From Denticeps clupeoides (taxonomy: Eukaryota > Chordata > Actinopteri > Clupeiformes > Denticipitidae), in assembly GCF_900700375.1 (NCBI RefSeq), contig NC_041707.1:32384764-32448763 (forward strand): a stretch of DNA of 64,000 bases, in the 5' to 3' direction. The notes beneath the pieces are model-generated. The model was not told the origin of the DNA and ran no database searches. It saw only the letters and a program-made list of their open reading frames with translations. Shown here piece by piece: positions 41,244-63,213 of this stretch (its first letter is position 1; each line of letters begins with the position of its first letter). Made by a program: the position numbers and the translations under genes.

Positions 41244-41624
41244 CGGGCACATTTTGGAGAGGTTGTTGAACAGCACCTGTCCGGCGCTCACTTTGTTGCG
41301 GACGCCCCGCACCGTGCCGTTCTTGCTGAAGATGTTCACCCGCTTGCCGCTGAACACGTGCTCCTTGGTCGCGCTGGCGTACATGAGCAGGTCGTCCGGC
41401 TCGGCCTCGCCGTCGGCGGCGTGCGCCAGGCCGCTCAGGTGCAGGTTGGCGTCGCTGGCCGCCGGCTCGGCGGCGCGCTCGGCGCCGGCGTCGGAGTCCA
41501 GGGAGTCGGTGCCGGAGCTCGCGTCCTCCCGGAACACCTCCCTGAGCACGCGGCCGCTGTGCGCCGACGCCACGCGGAACCGGACCGTCCGCTCCGCCCG
41601 GTACTCGCTACCCTGGGCCGCCAT
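41244..41624 (-). CDS. grxcr1: First coding exon of grxcr1 (partial gene)
   Basis: GRXCR1 is a glutaredoxin-like, cysteine-rich hair-cell stereocilia protein. This exon gives residues 1-127, from ATG at 41624 to a GTGCGT donor at 41243. It matches the human N-terminus in order: TVRFRVASAHSGRVLREVF, then an acidic spacer, then KRVNIFSKNGTVRGV and NKVSAGQVLFNNLSKM. The exon is very GC-rich, like a CpG island. The glutaredoxin and C-terminal Cys-rich exons are not visible to the left, where yipf7 and alms1 intervene. It could be an orphan relic, a gene with a very long intron, or an assembly join. The frame is intact, so recent loss is possible. Confidence 0.85.
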
Positions 41625-41639
41625 CGACACCAGTGAGGA

Positions 41640-44505
<2,866 letters not shown>

Positions 44506-45985
44506 TTTCCATAGGAGAACTAATAGGTAGTTATGAGGAGGTTCATACAGCTTGTGTTGTCAATTGGAACACTAATGCATGAATAACTTCCATATTCCGA
44601 TTAGAATTCTCCACTGATAGCTTTTCGAGTATAATAATTTAATTATCAAGGAATGTAAATCTAAATGGCAAGGCCATTGCTTCCCTTTTCGTCCTCCAAA
44701 TTTGAATACCTGTGCAGTTCCCCATGATTTAATTTACATCAATTAAGTGACAGTGACTGTTGCAAGGTGTGTATTCATATATTGGACGAGTGAACTATGA
44801 ACACTGGAGATCTGGGTGTAGTGTGCCTTGATTGAAGATTAAATATAAGTCTGGACTTTCCATCAGTTTATATGGTGTTCTTGTTTTTATTGTAGCAGAA
44901 GAGCAGTCGACAAAAACAAAATGTTCCCAATTCCTAATGTTTGCACAATGTTCCCTTTTCATTCATTCATTTGTGCAGAAATACTTAACTACTTTACACT
45001 GGGGTCAAGTGTCTTTGTTCAGAGACGCAATGAAGGCTCAAGACATTGAATGACCCTGTAATTAAACGTAGCGTGACGGGAACTGACCGTTTCCAGAACC
45101 ACATGTCCATGTTCAAACCTCTATTGACTCAATGAAAGTGCATTTGATCCACAAACTTGGATGAAATTCTAGTCACTAAGGCTTGAGCCTTTGACTACTG
45201 GGTTCCTGTCTGTGATTCATCGATTGTGTAATGACTAGAACAGAGCAGTCCCTCTCAACACTTCCCGACACCTTCTAAAACTCCCCTTGGTGAGAAGCGA
45301 GAAGTGTCACTGAGCATCTGCTAACTTCAAACATGTTTTAAAATGTTCTTGCATCTTTTTAAATATGTTTGGGTCCACAGTTTTGCTGCTAACTAGCATT
45401 GCTAGAGTGCTAATGACACTTCAAAATACAATTTAAAGAACCAAACATTGATGCGCCTGCCAGAAAGTGTTCCCAACTTCCATAATCAGGCCACGAAGGA
45501 ACGCCCGAAGCTCAGGTTGCTATGGGAACTGAACATGAAAGGTCATGTCGAGGTCACCTGGGCCTGGCCTTTATTTTATTAACTGGCGCGTCTCTCCTGG
45601 CAGCCGCACACGTTTCCACGCGGGTGGGAAGAGCAGAAAGGCGACGTCGTGTGCTTGGGTATGAATAAAGCAGCTTCTGCCCCAGCTCTGCTCGGGGCCT
45701 CCCTACGTCACGTTCACATTCACATCGCTAAAGGTTTTTCACGGAAACTACCCAGAGTGGACGTTTCGGACATTATGCCGCTGTGTCGGGAAAGGAACCG
45801 GAAACACGTCACGCTCCGTAAGTTCGCTCCGTATTTGTTTGTTTTAACGGAGGCGCGGCGCGGCGCTGAGTGACATCTCTGTCCGCAGGTCCGGAGGATT
45901 TCACACGCGGCCGAGTGCTGACCGGGAACCGGGACCGACCGGACCTGAAGAGACCGACGGCACCGCGGGGGCCGCGAATGCCACG
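44506..45985. other. pomk 3' UTR and dcaf10 promoter/5' UTR
   Basis: ATTAAA at 44838-44843 is a possible pomk polyadenylation signal. From about 45580 the sequence becomes CpG-rich toward dcaf10; an acceptor-like CCGCAG at 45884-45889 suggests a spliced 5' UTR. A 74-codon frame at 45649-45873 shows no family resemblance. Confidence 0.45.
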
Positions 45986-48900
45986 ATGAGCTCGGGCGGC
46001 CCGGGCGAAGACGCCGAGGAGCGCGCGGACAGGCCCCACAGTCGCGCCTCGGAGCGCGAGGAGCCGTCGGAGGAAGACTCCGATGAAGACGAGGACGCGG
46101 CGGCGCGTCCGCCGGGCGGCGCGTGCGACAGCGCGCGCGTCTGGAGCGAGACGAGACCCGTAACGGGAGAGCGCGTGCCCGCCTCGAGCTCCGGCGGCGG
46201 CGGCGACTCGCTCTTCTCCTGGATCTGGAACCGCAGCATCCGCAGGGGCCCGGTGGTGGACCCGTGTCGGGAGAACTACCGCACCATGACGAGTCTGTAC
46301 GCGTCCATGAACCCCGCCGCGGACTCCGTGAACCTGAGCACGCAGACCCACGGCGCCGTCTTCAACCTCGAGTACTCGCCGGATGGGTGCGTTTCGCCGC
46401 TGCTCAGTCCCGTTAGTCTTCCTAGATGCATTAGATATTAAATGCCTGCCTGCCTGCCTGCCTGTCTGTCTGTGTGCGTAGGTCGGTGCTCACTGTCGCC
46501 TGTGAGCAGACAGAGGTGCTGCTGTTTGATCCCGTCTCCTCCAAACACATCAAAACTTTGGTGGAAGCGCATGAGGACTGTGTCAACAACATCAGGTCGG
46601 CCTGCACCCCGATGCACACCCATCCTTTACCTTTACGGCATTTATCAGACGCCCTTATCCAGAGCGACTTACAATCAGTATTTACAGGGACAGTCGTCCC
46701 CCCCCCCCCCTGGAGCAACTAAGGTTTAAGTGTCTTGCTCAGGGACACAATGGTAGTAAGCGGGATATGAACCCGGGTCTTCTGGTTCATAGGCGAGTGT
46801 GTTACCCACTAGGCTACTACCACCCTTTAGGGTTCAGTCTGTCACACGTGCTCCTGCGCTGAGTATTTATAGGTTTGTTTTGACCCCCGATGATTTTAAG
46901 GGGATTTAGGCTGCCGCGGTCTGTGACCCCAATTATGGAGGCTTTGCGAAGCTGGCCTTTCGAAGCGCTGTAACAGACGTGATTTGTTGTTGCCATACTA
47001 GAAATTACTGCTTGCTAGTTATCTGTGGACTACCCACCTGACACTTTTAGTTAAAGTATCACCCAGAATGTTGATATTTTGATGTGTTTATCCTGGACAT
47101 ATATAGTTGGACTGTATATCAGTGTGCAAAAATGAGCCCAAATGAGCCCTATTTAACATAAAAATTGGGTTCCTCTGTCCCTTTTTTCTGCAAGCAAGAA
47201 AAAAAAATCATAAAAAAATCTAATTTTGAACCACCCAGTTTGGCACTTACATTTACAGCATTTATCAGACGCAGTTATTACAATCAGTAGTGATAGGGAC
47301 AGTCGCTCTGGAGGCACTCAGGGTTTAGTGTCTTGCTCAGGGTCACAATGGTAGTGGTTTGGGTTTGAACCTGTGACCTTGTGGTCTTCTTGTTAAAGTA
47401 GTGAGGCTACTACATTTACATGAACTGCTCTGCTAGTGTTGTGTGTTGATGCAGTTCTGTTAAAGTGTTTGCCCCCTCTCTTTTTCCGTGTTAGTCACAT
47501 TTAAATGTTTCAGATCAGATAATATTAAATAATAGTCAAAGACAACACAAGTGAACACAAAATGCAGGACTTTGGAACCCTACTTGGCCCTGTGTGATAA
47601 AGTGATTGTCCTCTAAAGGGGGTTTTGAGCAGCAACCGCCTTTTTAAGGTTATGCCACTGCAACTCTATAGGATTCAGGTCAGGACTTTGACTAGGCCAC
47701 TCCAAAGTCTTCATTCTGTTTTCTTTTTATCAGAGGTCGACTTGTTGTTTCAGCTTGAGGTGATCATGATCAACATTCTACTTCAGGTTTTTTTTGATAG
47801 ATAGACCGCAGTATTCATGATTCTATTTATCACAGCAAGTCTTCCAGGTCCCAAAGCAGCCCCAGACCACCGCACTACTTTTACACCAGATGCAAACACT
47901 TTATCACACCACTATGATAACACGTTTTGTTGCGTGTACACGCTGCAGGTTCCTGGACAACCGGTTATTTGCCACGTGCTCGGACGACACCACCATCGCA
48001 CTGTGGGACTTGCGTAAGCTGAGCGGGAAGGTGTGTTCCCTGCATGGCCACGCCAGCTGGGTGAAGAACATCGAGTATGATACCCACACTCGCCTGCTTG
48101 TCACCTCTGGCTTTGATGGGAATGTCATCACATGGGATACCAACAGGCATGTATATTATGGCATGTCCATGTAAATAAATTTAGTTGGCTTACACAATCA
48201 GTAGAAATGGGTGAAATATGGCTGGTGGTGTAAATCCTCATTTCTGCTTGTGAAAACCAAGATGGATTTAATAGATTCAGTTTTATTGTCAATGTCTAGT
48301 CTACAGATCCAAAGTGGTAGCGTCTAACCAGATGGATGGAAGAATATAATAATTTACCTAATTAAATATGATTTATTGATATGAGAGACTGATACAAATG
48401 CATATTTATTTATAGGTAACCTAGGTGTCATATATAAGGTACCTAGGTGTCATATATAAGGTACTTAATGGGTAGAAGTGAAGGGAAGGTTGTCAGCAAT
48501 GGACAATATTAAGACAATGAAATTTATAGAAAGTGTAAAAAAAATTATTAAAAAAATTATAATGAGATACTCTAATGCCAGGCTCAAGTTTTAATAAACA
48601 TTAGAAGTTTTATGGCAGCATTTTGTCCGGCATCGTGTGTGTGTCAAGTACCATACTTTTCAGGATGAATCACACCACTAATAGAGATTAATTTCCAAAT
48701 GCTTATGTACAGAATGTCTGGTGTCTGTGTTTTAGGTTTACCGAGGATGGCTGTCCCCATAAGAAGTTTTTCCACACACGATACCTGATGCGGATGCGCC
48801 TGACTCCAGACTGCAGTCGGATGCTCATCAGCACTTCTTCTGGCTACCTGCTGATCCTACATGACCTTGACCTCACTCAGAGCCTGGAGGTTGGCAGCTA

Positions 48901-50539
48901 TCGGATATTACGAGCCCGCAGGACGCCACTGAACACAGGTCACTCACACTCTCATTAAAAGTGCTCTTTATTTTTGTGTGTATGATGGAGACTGGCCATT
49001 TTCACTTTTTTTTTTCCCCCTCAGATGGTTCCCCTTCTGGTTCAAGATCAGCAGGTGTTCTTCGCCATGGACAAGACATCAATAAGCTCCACCCCCACAG
49101 AGAAGGTGAGTGTGATTTTGTTTTTATGGCATGATCTTCCCTATAAGGGTAAACATTATAGGGAAATTATTACAACTTCTAACGTAAACTGTGCTTGTTC
49201 TGTTTTTTCTCCTGGGTGGGGTGATTGGTCAGGTCTCTCTCCAAGGAACAGTCTGGAGGTGCTGACCCCAGAGGTCCCAGGTGAGAGGGAACGGGGGAAC
49301 TGCATCACCTCTCTGCAGCTGCACCCTAAAGGCTGGGCCACTCTGCTACGCTGCTCCAGCAATACAGATGACCAGGAGGTACTGAGCACTGCAGTCTTGT
49401 CTCTCGCTCTCTCACACACGTGTGTGTTTTGTATCTTTATGATTTATATTTGGTCACCAAATACCTAATTAACATAAAGCTTTACAGTAATGTCAAAATG
49501 AGTCTCCATGATTTATATAAATAGACAAAATAAGCAAGAACCATTTTGTAGGAATCAATAAAGAATCATTTTGTATCATTTGGCATTTGTCACCCAGAAC
49601 AGGACCTTTTCTTATGTTTTATGAAAAGTTTAAAATAGGAGAAGCCTGATTGACAGTTCTCACATACACTACTTACTCATTGTGGGTGATTTTAAACCCA
49701 CCCACCCCAATACAACACGTGCACAAACATGAAAGATTATCCAGATCTCTGCAAGTCCTGAGTATGTCTTTCATATTACACTAGCAAAGAAGCCCCATGC
49801 TTGGCACGTTGCCGTGCCCATAATGTCCTGATAACTGCTCACAATTTGAATATTTTAAGCGCATACAGACGTTGACTGGTTAATACTGGAGACTCAGTGA
49901 TTATTAGAAGTGAAGTAAGGGGATTTAACATTTAACATGGCCTAGCATGTAAGTGGGTATTGCGCAAGATGCCACTGAGGTCCGCTCGAGCAAAGTACCA
50001 TCCCCACTGCTCTCCCCACTCACAGATCACAGTGCTCCCTGGGCGCTTTTCAATGATGCTCTCTGAGGTAATTGGTTAAATGCAGAGGACACATTTCTGC
50101 TGTGCTTGCTGTGTGTGTCACAATGAGAAATCACTTTGACTTTACACTTGCCTTCATTTCTCTGCAGTGGACGTGTGTATATGAGTTCCTGGAGGACTCG
50201 TCATCTCGCCCACCGGTTTCTCCGCGCTGCTCGCTGCGTCTCACACACTACATTGAGGAGGCCAACGTCGGCCGGGGCTACATCAAGGAGCTCTGCTTTA
50301 GCCCTGACGGACGTCTCATCTGCTCCCCATATGGTTATGGCGTGCGCCTGCTGGCCTTTGACTCCCGTTGCGGTGAACTGGCCGACTGCCTGCCCACCCA
50401 GACGTCCGTGCTGACGGAGGTGCGCTCCATCTACTCCCACAGTGACGTGGTGCTCACCTCCAAGTTCTCGCCCACGCACTGTCAGCTGGCCTCGGGATGC
50501 CTGAGTGGCAGGGTGGCCCTCTACCAGCCTCATTTCTGA
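45986..50539 (+). CDS. dcaf10: DDB1- and CUL4-associated factor 10 (WD repeat protein)
   Basis: Predicted substrate receptor of the CUL4-DDB1 ubiquitin ligase. Seven coding exons: 45986-46386, 46482-46595, 47949-48146, 48736-48938, 49025-49105, 49233-49378 and 50168-50539, giving 504 residues; human has 559. An acidic, Ser-rich disordered N-terminus is followed by [14 protein letters not shown] and then WD repeats: [35 protein letters not shown] (the WDXR DDB1-binding type), [44 protein letters not shown] and [20 protein letters not shown] at the end. Intron 3 must use a GC donor (AACAG|GCATG at 48147) to keep frame. Intron 2 is filled with SINE and Tc1 remnants. Tail-to-tail with cpxm1. Confidence 0.96.
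46626..46824 (-). repeat. SINE family A
   Basis: Reverse-complement copy starting 31 bases after dcaf10 exon 2, with an expanded C run at 46699-46710. Confidence 0.85.
47247..47414 (-). repeat. SINE family A (older copy)
   Basis: TTTACAGCATTTATCAGACGC, then ACTCAGGGTTTAGTGTCTTGC, then a diverged head GTAGTGAGGCTACTAC. Also in dcaf10 intron 2. Confidence 0.75.
47495..47905 (-). mobile_element. Tc1-like transposase fragment, antisense
   Basis: Blocks such as TCAGGACTTTGACTAGGCCAC, TTTATCACAGCAAGTCTTCC and GGTCCCAAAGCAGCCCCAGA are the antisense of the Tc1 transposase catalytic core (SGPGRLAVI-type region). The fragment ends about 45 bases before dcaf10 exon 3. Confidence 0.7.
48421..48465. repeat. 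Short tandem duplication
   Basis: CTAGGTGTCATATATAAGGT is repeated twice head-to-tail in dcaf10 intron 3. Confidence 0.85.
49940..50145 (+). repeat. SINE family B
   Basis: CATGGCCTAGCATGTAAGTG head, then GAGCAAAGTACCATCCCC, AAATGCAGAGGACACATTTC and the tail CACAATGAGAAATCACTTTG. It ends about 20 bases before dcaf10 exon 7. Confidence 0.75.
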
Positions 50540-51753
50540 ACCTGGGAGGGTGGGCGAGAGAGACTGAAGGTCCCGACGTCGTGTGAGTGACATGGAGCAG
50601 GATCTGGTGGGTTTTGAAGTTTAGTGGTGTATTTGTCTGAGGGGTAAGTTTTCAGGGTGTGTATGTGTTGAAGGGAGTGTCCTCACTTGCTCAAGGTGTG
50701 TGAGTTAGTGAGGCCAGCTGTTTAATTACAGTTAAGTAGCTTATGTCATGAAATTAGTGACATGGAGAAGACAAGTGCGTGTGTGTTGTAGACTCCCTTT
50801 GCGGATGTGTTGGGGCTCTGCTGCCTTTTGTCGGTGCTGCTAACTGCTTTTACAATCTCACCTTTGACCTCTCAGTGACCTTTCATTGCTTACACAGTCA
50901 ATCTGTGACCTCATGATGTGTGTCTCAGAGCTGAACATGGTACAGATGGAAAAACGTGGAAACCCCCCCCCCCCTCCCCCGGGCATGTAAGCACCATGGT
51001 AGCCTTTCTCAGTTGGCTCTGTGATTGGTTGATGAGCTTCTCCTGATCTCTGATCGGCCATAAAGGCGACAATTAGCTACTTTGTTAATAGAAGAAGGGA
51101 TGAAATGATTGTATGAGGGGGAGAATAGTCTATGCCTTTCCAGATGCTCGTCTTAACCGTTCTTTTGCCGCAGGGGCTGTTTCCATGGCAACAGTGCCTC
51201 TGGTTGTTAAATGTTATATACACACACACACACACACACACAAATCCACTAAATGCTTTGTGCTGGCTAAAACAAACCCAATTATCAACACTCTATATAT
51301 ATTTCTTTTCTTTGATATTACAGCAGAAACTGCTGTTATGTGAAGCCGTAATCGGCCATTTGCTATGTAAATTAGTTTGGGAGTGAGTGTAGGAGAGGAA
51401 TGTGTGTGTGTCTGTGTGTATCCATCCTGTAGACAATCAGGGTGCATGCATGTGGATCAAAGTGAGTGTGTAAGTCTTTTTGGAAGAGACTGGAAGAACA
51501 AATGTGTTTTTCTCTGTTGTAAATGTGTGTTCCTTGACACCCCCCCCACCCCTTTTTTTTTTTTTTTTTTTTTTTTCTTGACTGCTGTGTTTTCTTTGGA
51601 GCAAGGATTACAGTGGGAGTTTGTCACCGGAGTTTAACTCTTCAGAGTGCTGAATGGACGTTGTCGCAAGCTCCGCTCATGTGACCAACTCTGCACAATC
51701 TCCTGCACCAGGCAGCACAGCTTTAATGCTCTTAATCATAAAAAACATTGTTC

Positions 51754-51759
51754 AATAAA
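51754..51759 (+). terminator. Candidate dcaf10 polyadenylation signal
   Basis: AATAAA about 1.2 kb after the dcaf10 stop. Confidence 0.45.
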
Positions 51760-51893
51760 TACTACACTGTTTTTCTAAATCTTGCTTCGATCCGCAGATT
51801 CTTCTCTTTCTCATGTTAGCGCTACACTTTGTCCTCTTTTCACTGATTCTGTCAGTTTCTCATTTGAAACACAAGGCAGAACATTTTCAGTTC

Positions 51894-51899
51894 TTTATT
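51894..51899 (-). terminator. Candidate cpxm1 polyadenylation signal
   Basis: TTTATT on the plus strand, that is AATAAA on the minus strand, about 540 bases after the cpxm1 stop. The convergent 3' UTRs would end only about 135 bases apart. Confidence 0.4.
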
Positions 51900-52225
51900 T
51901 TTTTCCTTTAGGCTATACAAACTCTGTCAAGCATCAGTCCCTTAGAACGGAGTTCACATTTCAATGAAACATTCACATTAACCATTTCAGTATAAGGATG
52001 ACTGGCATCTGAGTTGAGACCTGCTCTATTTGTTCCTCAGACTGGCGCCTGTGTTTTATACTGTAAATATGACCACTGTACCATGCAGAGTCGTGCAAGC
52101 CCACTCTCATCAGGCCATCTTCCTTCCGTTTGATGAGAAAACTTTAGGCTCCTCCCATCCATTTGGTCTCTGGCTAAAGAAGCGGACTGGTTTGAAACTC
52201 GAACAATTGAGGTGTTCTGCTGTTC

Positions 52226-52316
52226 ATTGTTGTGGCTGCCCACTGCTCACAAAGGGTGAAGGGTTTAAATGTAGAGGGCAAAGTTTGTTGTGTGATGTGA
52301 TATGCTGTGTATCACC
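52226..52316 (+). repeat. SINE family B fragment
   Basis: Only the body TGGCTGCCCACTGCTCAC to GCTGTGTATCACC remains. Confidence 0.65.
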
Positions 52317-52437
52317 CTACAAGTGGACCTCCCATACCATACATTTGGTGACGTGCTACATGCAAGGCACTTAAAAAGGGAAATCTTCAGAGTATATGTG
52401 TGTGCGCTAAACCCAGCGCTTCTGCCCTGAACGGCCT

Positions 52438-59496
<7,059 letters not shown>

Positions 59497-59821
59497 CTCC
59501 GCTGCAGTCAGCGCCAGGATCTGCCGAGTTTTCCCGACTCAGCATTTAAACTGTCGTAAAACGCCAAAAAGACGCGACCCTTTCGGCGAGAGAAATTGAT
59601 CCTGGTCGTAAACTTTATAATAGCAGTAAGGTACGAACTCCCCCATTCTGATCATTTTTTACAAATAGCCTAATAAAAACACTATTATGTGCATTTTACG
59701 TTATATAGATGTATTATTATGGCCCTGCGATATGAAGCGCTGTGTACACACAGAAACTACAGGTCCCATAATGCAGTTTGTCAGCACTTTGTCAGCACTT
59801 TGCTGACAAACTGAGCGCCAG

Positions 59822-60008
59822 GGTGGTAGTAGCCTAGTGGGTAACACACTCGCCTATGAACCAGAAGACCCGGGTTCGAATCCCACTTACTACCATTGTG
59901 TCCCTGAGCAAGACACTTAACCCTAAATTGCTCCAGGGGACTGTCCCTGTAATACTGATTGTAAGTCGCTCTGGATAAGGGCGTCTGATAAATGCTGTAA
60001 ATGTAAAT
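59822..60008 (+). repeat. SINE family A, well preserved
   Basis: GGTGGTAGTAGCCTAGTGGG head (A box), CGGGTTCGAATCCCACTTAC (B box), TGAGCAAGACACTTAACCC body and GGGCGTCTGATAAATGCTG tail. This is the best reference copy of family A in the window. Confidence 0.9.
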
Positions 60009-61350
60009 GCCTTACGGTATGGAGGATCGCTGAGGATCTGAAATTTGTTTGTTATCAGTTAGGTAGCTAGCGGGGTGACTGGAATTAGCTTAGCGTAGTG
60101 AGTGAATTTGGGGACAGACATTTAGCTACGCAGCGAAATTTACAGTTGCAGCTTGGCGTCGTCTGAGCGGCACGCCGCGGGGGAGGAGAACGGGACTCAG
60201 AGAGGCGGCTGAGCTGCGCGTCACCGAGGAGCGTTGGGGGGGGGGTATTTTATATAATAAAAAAGAATTAAATAATTATACTGTCCATAAACCACAAGTA
60301 GTATATTGCGATAGCTCAGAAACACAGTATTTGGTGCTGTACTTACCTTTAAGTATTCCAACTAAACTTTGAAAACTGCATTTATGGGCGTGCGCATGCG
60401 CAATTGCCTTTTGTAGGACAATTTCGATAAGTAGAATGAAATTATTTTTATTGATTGCGAATGTTTTTTAATTGATTGCAGTGTAAATGACCGCAGGTCC
60501 TGAAGTGAAGTGTGTTCACCCCCTTCCGCTGCTAGCTGTTCATTATGATTATGCAATAAAGTTCATTATGATTATTTAAGTTATTGCATTTTTCTACATC
60601 CCTGGTGTGCTGTGGTATCTGAACCTGACCAGATAAAAAAAAGGAAGTGGCAGCAGTTACAATAATAGATCTAAATAAAGTGGCTGCAAGTTTGACACCC
60701 CTGCCATAAGGAATCCGAATATAAAGAATCATGAAAGTCCAATTTGGGCAAATTAAATGGAAATTAATAATAGATAGAATTGTGAAGAACATTACAAATA
60801 CATTACAATGCAGTGTGATTGAGGATTTGCTGAAGATTTGGTCAATTTATTTAAGCAGCAGGAAACCATTCAAAACAATTGTTTATTGCGATACACAACA
60901 AGACAACAGCCAATTGACCGAATTGCCCCGCAACTCTTCGGGGCCTTTCATTCTTATACTTATACTTTTTCTTATCTTTGGTGACACATCTTCAAAACCT
61001 CAAGAAGACCCAAAAGACTGTGGTGATCGTGTGTGTGCTTAACCTTTCTTCCTGTCTCAATAATGTGTGTGTGTTATCTATGTTTTTCTGAATGTACCGT
61101 TCATTAAAATGTTCACTCCCAGGATACGTGTGAAGAAAGCTAAGGGAGGCAACACTTTGGGAGCCTCAAGGACAGGCCTTGTCTCTTCTATGTAGGCATA
61201 CAACAATTCATAATACATTTCTGCGTACAAAGTGTTCAAAATACAACATGCATATATGTATGGTGCTAGTGTTATATATGTCTCCAACAAATATCTTTAT
61301 TTATCTGTGCTCCTTCACATATGCACAAAGTTAGACCCATAGAAAAACAA
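60009..61350. other. Unannotated region right of cpxm1
   Basis: A GC-rich patch (60150-60240) ends in a G run. An NRF1-type palindrome TGCGCATGCGCA lies at 60391-60402. No coding exon could be recognised next to it. A 103-codon plus-strand frame at 60731-61042 has no recognisable domain. Confidence 0.4.
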
Positions 61351-62342
61351 AAGTTTAAGTGTGTAAGTTCAGTGAATGTAATTGCACATCTGTCACCATA
61401 ATTCTTTTCCTGGCTGCAGATGCCCAGCCAGTATCTTTTGAGTTGGCAGTGGTTATAAACAGTCTACAATGAAGCATTGTGCCTCCAGCTGTGACAGTCT
61501 TTGGTGGCTGTCTGATCCTCTGCATAATTTGTTTGGGATTACTGGGCCCTGCTAGACTTCCTCCCAAGCCTTGGCTGACCTTTGACCTCTACAGTTTCCA
61601 GCAGGTGTTTGTGTGTGAGAGTGCATAGAAAGTTCAGACTGTAAATCTACCATAAACTTGGCAATAGTGGCTCAGAATAAATGTCAAAAAGCAGAACAAA
61701 ATGCTCAACATAAACAAAATAAAACATAAAAACCCCAAAATATAAAGCAGTATACATAAAAGACAGTTCCCTCTTCACGTAGAATTCAGATTATACAAAA
61801 AGAAACATCTAAAAACCATCAATACAACCTTTTCAGTCAGACATGAGGTAACATATTCCTCAGGAGTGGGCAAAAAAACATTCCTTTATTCAGAGCCAAT
61901 TAAAAGGTGGAAAATTCCCACTTTACCTGCCTCTGGCACGGTAGTGCACTCAGCACCTGAGTTCAACAGAAACGTCACATATGGTCTGTAAGGAGAACTT
62001 GAAAAGACATTTTCACATGAACAAAAAACAAGGATATACTGCATCAACTCATGTCTCGATAAAAGAACTGCATATTTTACCAAGTTCAGAATAATTAAAA
62101 ATAATTAAAAAATAAAAGTGCAAAACAAGAATAATCCAGCTGCTGTCGCGTTGTCAATCTTCTGTTCCCTGTGACTTTGCAGCACGTAGACGAACTCGTT
62201 GTGGGTTGTCAGAGAGCAATAAAAATCACTGCTCTGACCCAGAGAGAGGTTACTAGCACATCTCTGGTCCCTCTTGGATGTTCTGTCTCCCTCATCTTTA
62301 CCATCTTGCTGGGGTCCAGTCCTCAAATGTTGGCCATCCCAT

Positions 62343-62536
62343 GCTGAGCTGCCAGCAGCGACGTGTCATCTAAAGCTCCTCTGCTCCACCTGGTTTGCTT
62401 TTCCATAGCTTGAACAATACCTTCTCCGGACTCTTGTCCCACCTTGTCTCTGACAACATTGTCTACTCCAGCATCTTCAGTCAATTTTGTTTGCAAATGA
62501 TTCAAAAGCATCTTTGACACTGCAACCTGAGGCAGT
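62343..62536 (-). other. Possible terminal coding exon, unidentified
   Basis: After a plausible acceptor (CTGCCTCAG, minus strand), a frame runs to a stop at about 62326: VAVSKMLLNHLQTKLTEDAG, then a mixed charged stretch ending LLAAQHGMANI. Amino acid composition is protein-like and low in repeats. A second overlapping minus frame continues at 62105-62326. I recognise neither, so this may be noncoding. Confidence 0.2.
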
Positions 62537-63213
62537 GTTGTGTGTGATGGAATAACAACAGAATATTCCAATTATCTAACACACCCGTACTGTGCCAATA
62601 CCATGTTACAAAAATATTGCAAGTATTCAAGTGGGACCAATATGCAAATATTGTAAACATGTTTTTATGTTTTTAGACATAAAGTATGTGTAACAGGTAG
62701 GTTGAAGGTGTGCAAATGTGTAAGCTCTGGTAGGAAGCTCCCTGTGACCCTACGTTCATGACATCTCCAGCTGAGCGCAGATAGAAAGGCATGAAAATGT
62801 GGGATAATGCACAGCGTCCAGTTCAAGCTGAGGCCAAGGAAGGTTTGAATCTGTAATCACCACACACTCACCAGAGTCCCGCTCTCAGTGCTTTGCTCAA
62901 CAATTCAATCTGAATTTTCTGCAATATCTGTCAAAAGGAGTCAGGTAATTGGCCCATGTCTTTTTTTACCCATTTCCCTTTTCTGACGATGCATGAATAA
63001 ATGGCACAGATTTTTTTCTGGGTACAACAAAGATGTTGTAAGATGCGAACCCCACTTCTCGGTGTCTGAGATCATCGTGGGGTTTGCACTCACCGCAACC
63101 GGAAGTGCTAATCTTTATTATATTATGTCATAATCAAATAAAATACAGACGACAGACAGACAAACAGATAGATAAGTTGAAAAACAACAATGTTTAGGGC
63201 AAACCAATCATTC

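Larger units (their letters stand above)
50540..52225. other. dcaf10-cpxm1 convergent spacer
   Basis: No further gene recognised. It contains the dcaf10 3' UTR, a C-run near 50966, CA repeats near 51220-51242, and a C/T homopolymer stretch at 51540-51577. Confidence 0.6.

Noticed and set aside
45649-45873. 74-codon frame upstream of dcaf10
   Set aside because: Lies in the CpG-rich 5' flank, has no similarity, and ends before a probable 5' UTR acceptor.
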